From: JBMNUL01 sp050946255 | GTDB taxonomy: Bacteria > Actinomycetota > Coriobacteriia > Coriobacteriales > CADBOM01 | Assembly (NCBI GenBank): GCA_050946255.1 | Contig: JBMNUL010000059.1 | Coordinates: 1 to 14,301, forward strand | Length of the DNA: 14,301 bases | Direction of reading: 5' to 3' | In this document: positions 6,671 to 12,670 of the stretch, piece after piece | Numbering within the stretch: the stretch's first letter is position 1 | Layout of the letters: every line of letters begins with the position of its first letter | Notes under the pieces: generated by a model | Database searches by the model: none | What the model was told of the DNA's origin: nothing | Seen by the model: the letters and a program-made list of their open reading frames with translations, nothing else | Program-made: the position numbers and the translations under genes

Positions 6671-7873
6671 ATGGAGAAGATCGAGATGAAGAACCCCATC
6701 GTCGAGATGGATGGCGATGAGATGACCAGGATCATGTGGTCGATGGTTAAAGACAAGCTCATCCTTCCGTATGTCGACTTGAAGTCCGAGTACTTTGACC
6801 TGGGGCTCGCCAATCGAGATGCCACCGACGACCAGGTTACCAAAGACGCCGCCGAAGCCACCAAGCGCCTCAAGGTTGCCGTCAAATGCGCCACGATCAC
6901 TCCCAATGCCGCAAGAGTCGAGGAATACGGGCTCAAGCAGATGTGGAAGAGCCCGAATGGCACGATCCGAGCAATGCTCGACGGAACTGTTTTCAGGACA
7001 CCCATCGTCGTGAGGGGAATCGAGCCGTGCGTTGGCAACTGGAAGAAACCAATCACCCTGGCGCGTCATGCCTATGGCGACGTTTACAGGGATGTCGAGA
7101 TGGAGATCCCAGGTCCTGGAAAGGTCGAGCTCGTATACACGGGTGAGGATGGGGAAGAGGCCCGCATAACCGTGCACGAGTTCGATGGGCCTGGCATCGT
7201 CCAGGGAATGCACAACCTCGACAGCTCGATCGAGAGCTTCGCTCGCAGCTGCTTCGACTACGCCCTGTCCACCAGGAAGGACCTCTGGTTCGGTACCAAG
7301 GACACGATCTCGAAGAAGTACGACGGCAGGTTCAAGGCGATATTCCAGCAGATCTTCGAGGACGAGTACGAGAGCAGATTCGAAGAGGCCGGAATCAAGT
7401 ACTTCTACACGCTGATCGACGACGCGGTTGCACGTGTCATGAGATCGGAAGGTGGGTTCATCTGGGCCTGCAAGAACTACGATGGCGACGTGATGAGCGA
7501 CATGGTGTCCTCGGCATTCGGCTCGCTTGCCATGATGACCTCGGTGCTGGTCTCGCCCCATGGCTACTTCGAGTACGAAGCCGCGCACGGGACCGTTCAG
7601 CGCCATTACTACAAGCATCTGAGGGGCGAGGAGACCTCCACAAATTCCGTGGCCACGATATTTGCCTGGACTGGGGCTCTGCGCAAACGCGGCGAGCTGG
7701 ACGGGACCCCGGATCTCTGCGCCTTCGCGGACAAGCTCGAGAAGGCAACGATCTCCACCATCGAGAGCGGCAACATGACTGGCGACCTCGCGAGGATGAC
7801 CAAGCTGGAGAACCCCGTGGTACTCAACACCGAGGACTTCATCGGGGCTATTGCTGAGAACCTGGCCAAATGA
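6671..7873 (+). CDS. icd: NADP-dependent isocitrate dehydrogenase, type II (eukaryote-like)
   Basis: A 400-residue cytoplasmic enzyme converting isocitrate and NADP+ to 2-oxoglutarate, CO2 and NADPH. It matches the homodimeric type II family typified by human IDH1 almost throughout and has the usual length. The substrate motif KSPNGTIR places Ser94, Asn96 and Arg100 at IDH1 numbering; Arg109, Arg132 (ARHAYGD) and catalytic Tyr139 also fall at the same numbers. KKYDGRFK, SEGGFIWACKNYDGD and the NADP-binding HGTVQRH are present. I chose ATG 6671 because GGAGG lies eight bases upstream and the protein then begins as the family does; a longer frame from 6590 adds unrelated residues across the leader hairpin. 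It supplies 2-oxoglutarate and reducing power, probably in a biosynthetic, incomplete TCA cycle. A 45-bp tandem repeat starts at its stop codon. Confidence 0.96.
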   Translation: MEKIEMKNPIVEMDGDEMTRIMWSMVKDKLILPYVDLKSEYFDLGLANRDATDDQVTKDAAEATKRLKVAVKCATITPNAARVEEYGLKQMWKSPNGTIRAMLDGTVFRTPIVVRGIEPCVGNWKKPITLARHAYGDVYRDVEMEIPGPGKVELVYTGEDGEEARITVHEFDGPGIVQGMHNLDSSIESFARSCFDYALSTRKDLWFGTKDTISKKYDGRFKAIFQQIFEDEYESRFEEAGIKYFYTLIDDAVARVMRSEGGFIWACKNYDGDVMSDMVSSAFGSLAMMTSVLVSPHGYFEYEAAHGTVQRHYYKHLRGEETSTNSVATIFAWTGALRKRGELDGTPDLCAFADKLEKATISTIESGNMTGDLARMTKLENPVVLNTEDFIGAIAENLAK

Positions 7874-8051
7874 GCCATCTGGAATAGGCAATCTGGAGCT
7901 CCGAGCCAGGCCGAATGAGCCTTCGGGCATAGGCCATCTGGGATTCCGAGCAACGTCAAGAGAGCCACCTGGGATAGACTGTTTGGAGTTCCGAACCACG
8001 CCAAGAGAGCATCGGATATAGGCGACCTGGGCTTCCAAGTCGGCCCAGATT
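7872..8051. repeat. Four tandem 45-bp imperfect direct repeats abutting icd
   Basis: Units start at 7872, 7917, 7962 and 8007, exactly 45 bases apart, each opening with GAGC. Conserved pieces are GAGCCATCTGG, ATAGGC and ATTCCGAGC. Units 1-2 and 2-3 each match at 32 of 45 positions; unit 4 is more diverged and shifted by one base. The last 24 bases of icd coding sequence (7848-7871) match the end of unit 1 at 16 of 24 positions, so the array may have been seeded by the icd 3' end. There are no spacers between copies, so it is not a CRISPR. In the frame one base ahead of icd the first three units stay open, encoding 15-residue repeats (EPSGIG...) until TAG at 8019. No promoter or ribosome site is seen, so coding is doubtful. 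Confidence 0.8.
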
Positions 8052-8090
8052 GTCATAGCTGTCATTCGATTCACATGGGGAATGTGCGCG

Positions 8091-8113
8091 AAAAAGATTC
8101 CCGAACTTGTTCG
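8091..8113 (-). terminator. Weak candidate terminator of the leucine-rich protein gene
   Basis: On the minus strand CGAAC/GTTCG (8102-8113) can form a small hairpin, followed six bases later by CTTTTT (8091-8096). The stem is short and the spacing to the T run poor. A CACAT/ATGTG pair (8072-8086) lies next to it. No better terminator is visible between the convergent genes. Confidence 0.25.
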
Positions 8114-8137
8114 TGAGTGCTTCCAGAACCCAAATTC

Positions 8138-10297
8138 CTAGAGGTCGAAATCGGAACGGGACCTTCTCCCGAAATACTTGCGCTGAATTTCGAGCAGGTG
8201 GTTGGTTGTGGCTGCGTCCTTGAGCTCTCCGACCTTGTCTATGACCTCCATGATGTTGTTCTTGTTCAGATATCCGAGCTCGACCATGGAGTCGATGGCC
8301 TCACGGTCATCGTTTCTGGCCAAGGTCACGCAGGTTCTCACGGCCTTGTCCTCGAGCATGTCGCGGTACATCTTCTCGTTGGCCTCCGTCATGAGGACCG
8401 GGTCCTTGAGCCTGTCGATGATGAGCAGTGCCTGCTGGTAGTTGTTTCCCCAGCTGAGGATCGTGTTGTCGTACATCCCCATGATCTGCGAGACATCGAT
8501 CGATTGCCCGTTCAGTGCAAGGGACGCCCTGCGAGACCCCTCGCCGTTCTTCGGGAAATAGAAGTCGAACTCGGAGTGGCCCTCTATCGGCTCCGTGGTC
8601 CTGATGTGGATGTGGTGGAGAAGGCTCTCCACCCCAAATGCCCTCATCCCAAGGTATCTGATTCCATCGCTCAGATATAGCTCGTGCAGAAGCCTAGTGC
8701 CGTTGAAGGCGAAGCTGTCGATCACCGTCACATCATAGGGGATGTTCACCACATCGTCAGGTCCCACATACAGCACGACGTGGGCATTGTTCTCGTCCTT
8801 GGTCTCGATGAGCATCCCGGATTCCATTCGGAACCGCTCGTTCCCCTCGTCGACCTCGATCGACTTCAGCGAAGGCTCTTCTTTCCCATGGTGGGCACCA
8901 TGGGTGACGAGTGCCAGGCTCCCAAGGTGTTCTAGCGCTGCGGGGATCCTGATGCTCTCCAGGGAGGTGTCCACAAACGCATTGTCCTCAATGCTTTTCA
9001 AGGAGTCCGGCACGTCGACATGGGTAAGTTTCAGGCAATTTCTAAAAGCGCCCTCACGCACGACTTCAAGCCCCTCTGGAAGGGTAATCGACTGGATATT
9101 GGAGTGATGGTCGAATGCTCCCTCTCCAATCGCCTTCGTTCCCTCTCTCACCGTGTATTCGGAGAGGTCGGAGTTCATGACTTCGATTAGGACGGGGCCA
9201 ATGTCCTCGTTCCGGTACAAGACCCCCTCTTTATCTATCTCCAGCTCGCAAGGCCCCTCTGCAATAGTGAAGGTGGGGTTCTCTCCAGAGAAGGTCACGT
9301 CGGTGCCATCTGCGATGTGCTTGTCGAGCATCTTGATGGTGGGCGGGACCTCTAATGACTTGATTGCGGTGTTCGAGAAAGCTTGCGGGCCTATGTGCTC
9401 GAGACCGGGGTCGATGACGACTTCGGAGAGATTCCTGCAGTTGGAGAATGCCCTCTCTTCTATTGACCTCACAGAGGATGGAATGTGGATCGATTCTATA
9501 GATGTGCCCGAGAAGGCGTACTCGTCGATCTTCTCGACCGTGTTCGGAAGCTCTACGCTCTTTAAGTCCTCGAAACAGCTGAAGGCCTTTCTTCCTATCT
9601 CGCGGCACCCCTTGGGTACAGAGTACTTCTCCGAGTGGATAACCAGGGCGAGCATGGTTTCCCAGCCCTTGGAGAAAATTGCAATCCCATCGGTGTCCAG
9701 ATTCTCGTTTCTTGGATCGATCGAGAACGATTCCAGATGGCTCTTCATGAACGCACCGGGGTAGATCTCGTTCACAGATGGTCCTATGGTCAGGCGCTTC
9801 AGCTTCGGTATCTCGCAGACATTCGAGTTTATCTTCTCCAATCTGCCGGGTAGGACCAGCTCTTCCAGGTTGTTGTTGCCCCTTATCCATCCCGGATCGA
9901 AGTCCTCGACGTCGCGTGGGAGCACGAGTCTTCTCATGTTTCCGCACAGGCGAAATGCGGAAATCTGGATCTGGCATATCTCATCTGGGCATATAACCTC
10001 TTCTACATCCAACCGTGCAAGCGAGTCCGTGGCAAGGGACAGGACTGGCAACCCGTCTATGCTCGAGGGTATGACAAGGCTTTTCCTGTCGGTCTCAACT
10101 CCGGTGATCCTTATGAACTCATCTCCAATCGAGACATATTTCCAGACCGTGCCGTCCTCCTCTTCGAAAGGCATTTCCCCAGAAGTGCGCGACTTCTCGT
10201 CGGATTTCATCTTCTCGATGGAATCCAGGTGATCGGAATAGGCTTTGTTCATTGATTCAATCTTGTCAAGTGGTATGTTTGGATCGCTAAGAGCCAT
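8138..10297 (-). CDS. BspA-type leucine-rich repeat protein without signal peptide
   Basis: A 719-residue protein built mainly of LRR_5/BspA-type repeats of about 23 residues between residues 70 and 570, for example VEKIDEYAFSGTSIESIHIP and EVVREGAFRNCLKLTHVDVP, with the recurrent pattern I-AF-x-LxxIxIP. The N-terminus (MALSDPNIPLDKIES) is hydrophilic, with no signal peptide, lipobox or membrane segment, and there is no LPXTG end, so it looks cytoplasmic although many BspA relatives are surface proteins. The last 90 or so residues are helical and charged, like the tail seen on many Coriobacteriia LRR proteins. I chose ATG 10297 because AAAGGA precedes it at a spacing of nine; a TTG eight codons upstream lacks a ribosome site. 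LRR folds usually mediate protein-protein binding; the partner is unknown. It converges on icd and is divergent from the 204-residue protein gene. Confidence 0.88.
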   Translation of the reverse strand: MALSDPNIPLDKIESMNKAYSDHLDSIEKMKSDEKSRTSGEMPFEEEDGTVWKYVSIGDEFIRITGVETDRKSLVIPSSIDGLPVLSLATDSLARLDVEEVICPDEICQIQISAFRLCGNMRRLVLPRDVEDFDPGWIRGNNNLEELVLPGRLEKINSNVCEIPKLKRLTIGPSVNEIYPGAFMKSHLESFSIDPRNENLDTDGIAIFSKGWETMLALVIHSEKYSVPKGCREIGRKAFSCFEDLKSVELPNTVEKIDEYAFSGTSIESIHIPSSVRSIEERAFSNCRNLSEVVIDPGLEHIGPQAFSNTAIKSLEVPPTIKMLDKHIADGTDVTFSGENPTFTIAEGPCELEIDKEGVLYRNEDIGPVLIEVMNSDLSEYTVREGTKAIGEGAFDHHSNIQSITLPEGLEVVREGAFRNCLKLTHVDVPDSLKSIEDNAFVDTSLESIRIPAALEHLGSLALVTHGAHHGKEEPSLKSIEVDEGNERFRMESGMLIETKDENNAHVVLYVGPDDVVNIPYDVTVIDSFAFNGTRLLHELYLSDGIRYLGMRAFGVESLLHHIHIRTTEPIEGHSEFDFYFPKNGEGSRRASLALNGQSIDVSQIMGMYDNTILSWGNNYQQALLIIDRLKDPVLMTEANEKMYRDMLEDKAVRTCVTLARNDDREAIDSMVELGYLNKNNIMEVIDKVGELKDAATTNHLLEIQRKYFGRRSRSDFDL

Positions 10298-10400
10298 TTT
10301 CAAATGTCCTTTTGTCGACAATTCCCGTTTGCGAAAAACAAGACATCGAGCTTATCCTCGAATAAAGTTTTGTGAAAAGCGGAAGTGCTTCTAAAAAATG

Positions 10401-10406
10401 ATTATA
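10401..10406 (-). promoter_or_regulatory. Candidate -10 box for the leucine-rich protein gene
   Basis: Read on the minus strand this is a perfect TATAAT. Transcription would start near 10394, giving a leader of about 97 bases. The region 16-18 bases upstream has no good -35 hexamer. Confidence 0.4.
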
Positions 10407-10502
10407 TCCAAGAAAACAGGGCATATTTTGGATTTAGGCTCTATGGCAAAGGCTTTTTTCAATTAAGAAGAGTGAATAATTCCGTTCGGTGTTTATCAGA
10501 AG

Positions 10503-10508
10503 TATAAT
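10503..10508 (+). promoter_or_regulatory. Candidate -10 box for the 204-residue protein gene
   Basis: A perfect TATAAT on the plus strand. The -35 region is poor (TTCCGT at 10480-10485, 17 bases upstream). Transcription would start near 10515, only a few bases before the inverted-repeat structure at 10518, an arrangement that fits a structured mRNA 5' end. Confidence 0.4.
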
Positions 10509-10517
10509 CATTGAATG

Positions 10518-10578
10518 TGTGCAATAATATCAACGGAGCAGTTGCCGAGTTTGTCGGCAGACTTCTTTGTGTTGCACA
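10518..10578 (+). promoter_or_regulatory. Nested inverted-repeat structure in a leader
   Basis: Outer arms TGTGCAA (10518-10524) and TTGCACA (10572-10578) are perfect inverted copies seven bases long. Inside, TGCCGA (10543-10548) and TCGGCA (10554-10559) form a six-base stem with a GTTTG loop. The outer helix would close about 47 bases. It lies between the proposed start of transcription and the ribosome site (GGAGGT, 10607-10612). It may stabilise the mRNA or regulate it; it resembles no riboswitch class I recognise. Confidence 0.4.
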
Positions 10579-10621
10579 AGATGGTTGTTTATAGGGAAAT
10601 GGTTTTGGAGGTAGAAAGACA

Positions 10622-11236
10622 ATGGCAAAAGATTTTGCGGCAATTGGCAGTTACACTGCCGGCGAAGGGGAGGTCCCCACTAGCCAGCTAGATCCCAAGG
10701 CAGCTTTCGAGAAGATCAGCGAGCTTCTCGCCGCCAAGACATCGGGTGATATCCTCTACGGCGATGAGTATGAGACCGTTAAGGATTGTCTCGCCGCAAT
10801 CGGTGCCGATGAGACTTCTGTTTCCGAGGATGGCTCGTTCCAGGGTGCTGGCAAGATTTCCTACGAGGCCGAGGGCGCTGGCGTCAAGGTTGCCGTCGAG
10901 GCCGATATGTCCTGCAAGGGTGTTCTAGACCGCACCCGCATGGCCTGGACCAGCAGCATTGGAGTCACCAAGGTCGGCGGAGATGCCGTTATCCAGAAGA
11001 TCATCTGGAACTACACCGACGCAAGTTTCGGAGTTACCGACGCCGAGGGTTATCCCAACATCATCTTCAAGCGTGATATGAACCGCGAGATCAACGACCC
11101 TGTCAACATCGAGAAAATCAACAACGGTGAGCAGCTCAGGGCAAGTCTCATGGACTTCACCTCGTTCATTCAGTGGGGATTCTTCCTGGGCGGAACCTGC
11201 ACCATCATCACCAGCGAGGGAACTCTGGTTTGCTAG
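10622..11236 (+). CDS. Uncharacterised 204-residue protein
   Basis: I do not recognise this protein. The frame is well supported: GGAGGT nine bases before ATG 10622, a strong terminator 28 bases after the stop, and codons favouring C or G in third position. Residues 26-62 look helical (AAFEKISELLAA). Residues 65-150 look rich in beta strands with alternating small and hydrophobic residues (KISYEAEGAGVKVAVEAD). The C-terminus ends in a hydrophobic stretch with glycines (IQWGFFLGGTCTIIT) and a terminal Cys204; other cysteines are at 56, 98 and 193. There is no signal peptide or lipobox. The N-terminal MAKDFAAIGSYT and the lack of any membrane anchor suggest a soluble cytoplasmic protein. The long structured leader and strong signals suggest high expression. 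It stands alone between two leftward units, so context gives no role. Confidence 0.75.
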   Translation: MAKDFAAIGSYTAGEGEVPTSQLDPKAAFEKISELLAAKTSGDILYGDEYETVKDCLAAIGADETSVSEDGSFQGAGKISYEAEGAGVKVAVEADMSCKGVLDRTRMAWTSSIGVTKVGGDAVIQKIIWNYTDASFGVTDAEGYPNIIFKRDMNREINDPVNIEKINNGEQLRASLMDFTSFIQWGFFLGGTCTIITSEGTLVC

Positions 11237-11263
11237 TTCTTTCTCCAGAATTTGAATTATCGG

Positions 11264-11296
11264 GGCGGCATTCGAAAGGGTGCCGCCTTTGTTATT
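11264..11296 (+). terminator. Rho-independent terminator of the 204-residue protein gene
   Basis: GGCGGCA (11264-11270) and TGCCGCC (11281-11287) form a perfect seven-base GC-rich stem with a ten-base loop, followed at once by TTTGTTATT. Confidence 0.9.
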
Positions 11297-11454
11297 CTGC
11301 CTGGATAAAGAGGATTGACAGGCTGGGGTGGGAAATATGAAATCCCCCAATTCCAAAGTACAGGCAATGCATTAGAAGAAAGTCCCAATCTAGAGGGCGG
11401 AGCATGAGAAGTCCTCATCAAAGGGTCTGCAACCTTGAAGAGCAAGCAGGCAAT
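11297..11454. other. Spacer between two facing terminators
   Basis: Part of a 304-base gap between convergent genes (11237-11540). Apart from the two terminators I see nothing functional. A consensus-like TTGACA at 11315-11320 has only a poor -10 (TATGAA, 15 bases on) and no gene downstream. Confidence 0.6.
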
Positions 11455-11494
11455 GGAAAAGAAGAAGGCCCGCAATCTTTCAAGGACTGCGGGC
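11455..11494 (-). terminator. Rho-independent terminator of the leftward small-protein operon
   Basis: On the minus strand GCCCGCAGTC pairs with GATTGCGGGC (11468-11494), a ten-base stem with one G-U pair and a seven-base loop, followed by CTTCTTCTTTT. It lies 46 bases after the stop of the 111-residue protein. Confidence 0.85.
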
Positions 11495-11540
11495 TCAACT
11501 TTTGAATTGGAAAAGTCAGAATCAAAGAAGCACTGACCAG

Positions 11541-11876
11541 CTATTTTCTAGCTTCTCCTGCTGGGTTGAACTTGAGGTTTGGCTCAATCTCATCGCCGTA
11601 GATGATGCAATACCTCGTTCCCTTGAGGGTTACCATCAAGCTGGCAACTGCAGGAGTCTCGTCTCCGCCGAAATCATATACATCGTAAGTTAGGTACTCA
11701 CGATCGATGAGGGCCTTGTAATCCGGGCTGTTCTTAAGCTTCTCAAGCAACATGTTGGTAGGTTGACGACCAAGCTCATCTTGCCTAAGCGAAATGCTGT
11801 AGAGAATTACCTCTTGTTCCTTTGTGAGCCTTCCAAGCTTCTCGACTTCAGCTTTGATTTCTTCGTTAGTTGCCAT
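11541..11876 (-). CDS. Small protein of unknown function, 111 residues
   Basis: I do not recognise this protein. Its ATG at 11876 has GAGG 11 bases upstream and the strong terminator at 11455-11494 follows it. Residues 1-30 (EEIKAEVEKLGRLTKEQE) look like an amphipathic helix pair. A middle helix (NMLLEKLKNSPDY) and a strand-rich end (ALIDREYLTYDVYDFGGDE, then SLMVTLKGTRYCIIYGDEI) follow. It has one cysteine (Cys90), no signal peptide and no membrane segment, and is predicted to be soluble. It lies 48 bases after the 91-residue gene and is probably co-transcribed with it. Position downstream of a molybdopterin enzyme may hint at an accessory role, but the operon has its own promoter, so this is weak. 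Confidence 0.7.
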   Translation of the reverse strand: MATNEEIKAEVEKLGRLTKEQEVILYSISLRQDELGRQPTNMLLEKLKNSPDYKALIDREYLTYDVYDFGGDETPAVASLMVTLKGTRYCIIYGDEIEPNLKFNPAGEARK

Positions 11877-11924
11877 GTGATCGGTTACCTCTTTCCGGCA
11901 AGGTGAAACAGAACATCGAGAGGA

Positions 11925-12200
11925 CTAAATTCCCTTGTACCCCTGAGAAGGATCGCTATCGCCAACACCAATGTTGGTGTCTCCGGCCTCGTTGCCGGTG
12001 CGCTTGGTGCTTGTGTATCCAGACCATGCACGGGCCATGTACTTGTCCTTTACAAAGAACAGATTCTGCTTCACTAGCTCGGCCTTGGTAAGTCCGAACT
12101 CGCCCTCGACCTCGTCACGAGATTTACCAGCGGCGAGTCCCTCATTCAAGATCTTCGCCATCTCAGCGGGGTCCAGTGCCAGAAATTCATCGCGAGTCAT
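11925..12200 (-). CDS. Small protein with helix-turn-helix-like segment, 91 residues
   Basis: The start is the ATG at 12200, with AAGGAGG ending seven bases upstream; a longer frame from GTG 12248 has no ribosome site and would cross an inverted repeat. Residues 4-23 form a helix (DEFLALDPAEMAKILNEG). Residues 26-50 (KSRDEVEGEFGLTKAELVKQ) have the spacing of a helix-turn-helix: helix, turn at FGLTK, second helix, then LFFVKDKY. Residues 56-91 are Gly/Ser/Thr/Asp-rich and probably unstructured. Such short HTH-like proteins are common in Firmicutes and Actinobacteria and can be DNA-binding regulators, but no function is assigned. First gene of a two-gene operon with the 111-residue protein. Confidence 0.7.
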   Translation of the reverse strand: MTRDEFLALDPAEMAKILNEGLAAGKSRDEVEGEFGLTKAELVKQNLFFVKDKYMARAWSGYTSTKRTGNEAGDTNIGVGDSDPSQGYKGI

Positions 12201-12223
12201 AATGTTCCTCCTTGTCTTACTGC

Positions 12224-12269
12224 TAATGAGCCCAGCCGTAATAACCACTCTACGACCGGGCTCATTATA
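12224..12269 (-). promoter_or_regulatory. Promoter overlapping a perfect ten-base inverted repeat
   Basis: TAATGAGCCC (12224-12233) and GGGCTCATTA (12258-12267) are perfect inverted arms 24 bases apart, with a second CGTA/TACG pairing inside. On the minus strand a perfect TATAAT (12269 to 12264) overlaps the distal arm, about 65 bases before the 91-residue gene. The best -35 is weak (TTAGCT, 19 bases away). Either a repressor site over the promoter or an mRNA hairpin is possible; no T-tract follows on the minus strand, so it is not a normal terminator. Confidence 0.5.
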
Positions 12270-12283
12270 CTATATCAATTTAT

Positions 12284-12302
12284 CTGTAAGCTAACTTTAC
12301 AG
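12284..12302 (-). terminator. Small hairpin over the stop codon of the ferredoxin-like gene
   Basis: CTGTAA (12284-12289) and TTACAG (12297-12302) are perfect six-base inverted arms with a seven-base loop; the stop codon lies in one arm. On the minus strand ATAAATTGATATAG follows, AT-rich but without a clean T run, so any terminator activity would be weak. Confidence 0.3.
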
Positions 12303-12656
12303 ACGGAACAGAACCGTGGGTCGATCGATTTCCTTCATGCGGGCAATCATGTCATCGAGAGTACCGTACTCGATGGAATGAGACTCCTCGACCTGAACTG
12401 CCAGAGGACGCTGACCGGCCTTGTCCCCGCCAGCTCCCCAATGCTCGGAGAATATCGACGTGGGGCAGGGAATGTAGAACCACTCCCAACAATCGCCGGT
12501 GTCGCCTTCGCTCTTCCTGAAGGGACCGACCTGAACTTCCTTGATTCCAAACTGCTCTAGTGGAAGACCAAGCTCTTCTTTGCAGGCAATCTCAGCCGCA
12601 TGGTTTCCGGAGAAGAACGTGTAGTCTACGAGCAGGCCATACTGGGTATCTGCCAT
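12297..12656 (-). CDS. Ferredoxin-like small subunit lacking most cluster cysteines
   Basis: A 119-residue protein starting 14 bases after the molybdopterin enzyme's stop, with GGGAG nine bases before ATG 12656. Its backbone follows the 4Fe-4S dicluster subunits that accompany Coriobacteriia molybdoenzymes: YGLLVDY, then EIAC, then QFGIKEVQVGP, IPCPTS and EYGTLDDM fall where relatives have YGxLIDY, a CxxCxxCxxxC loop, IPxPTxxC and a later cysteine loop. By eye alignment the first loop reads FSGNHAAEIAC (residues 15-25), so three of its four cysteines are Phe, Asn and Ala, keeping only Cys25. In the second half (PTSIFSEHWG, then RPLAVQVEES) all the cysteines are replaced. Cys56 and Cys64 are at other positions. 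It therefore probably binds no iron-sulfur cluster and may serve as a structural or assembly partner. The frame is intact, so it is not simply a pseudogene. Confidence 0.75.
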   Translation of the reverse strand: MADTQYGLLVDYTFFSGNHAAEIACKEELGLPLEQFGIKEVQVGPFRKSEGDTGDCWEWFYIPCPTSIFSEHWGAGGDKAGQRPLAVQVEESHSIEYGTLDDMIARMKEIDRPTVLFRL

Positions 12657-12670
12657 GATGGTTCACTCCC

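Larger units (their letters stand above)
10298..10621. other. AT-rich divergent intergenic region
   Basis: These 324 bases separate two divergent genes, contain no credible reading frame, and are clearly richer in A and T than the flanking genes. They hold a perfect -10 hexamer on each strand, a nested inverted-repeat structure on the right side, and a small GAAG/CTTC palindrome near 10382-10391. The individual elements are listed separately. Confidence 0.8.

Noticed and set aside
7872..8051. CRISPR array
   Set aside because: Copies are directly adjacent with no spacers, are only about 70% alike, and no cas genes are nearby.
6665..8074. A 469-residue minus-strand frame antisense to icd, ending in 15-residue repeats
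   Set aside because: It mirrors the strongly biased codons of icd, has no family resemblance, and its repeats are simply the 45-bp DNA array read backward.
8117..8680. A 187-residue plus-strand frame opposite the leucine-rich protein
   Set aside because: It is the complement of well-supported LRR coding sequence and shows no domain of its own.
10298..10321. TTG start eight codons upstream for the leucine-rich protein
   Set aside because: No ribosome site at usable spacing; AAAGGA fits the ATG at 10297.
11315..11343. Promoter with TTGACA between the two terminators
   Set aside because: The -10 candidates are poor or wrongly spaced and no gene follows on the plus strand.
12201..12248. Longer start (GTG) for the 91-residue protein
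   Set aside because: No ribosome site precedes it and it would cross the promoter/inverted-repeat region; ATG 12200 has AAGGAGG.
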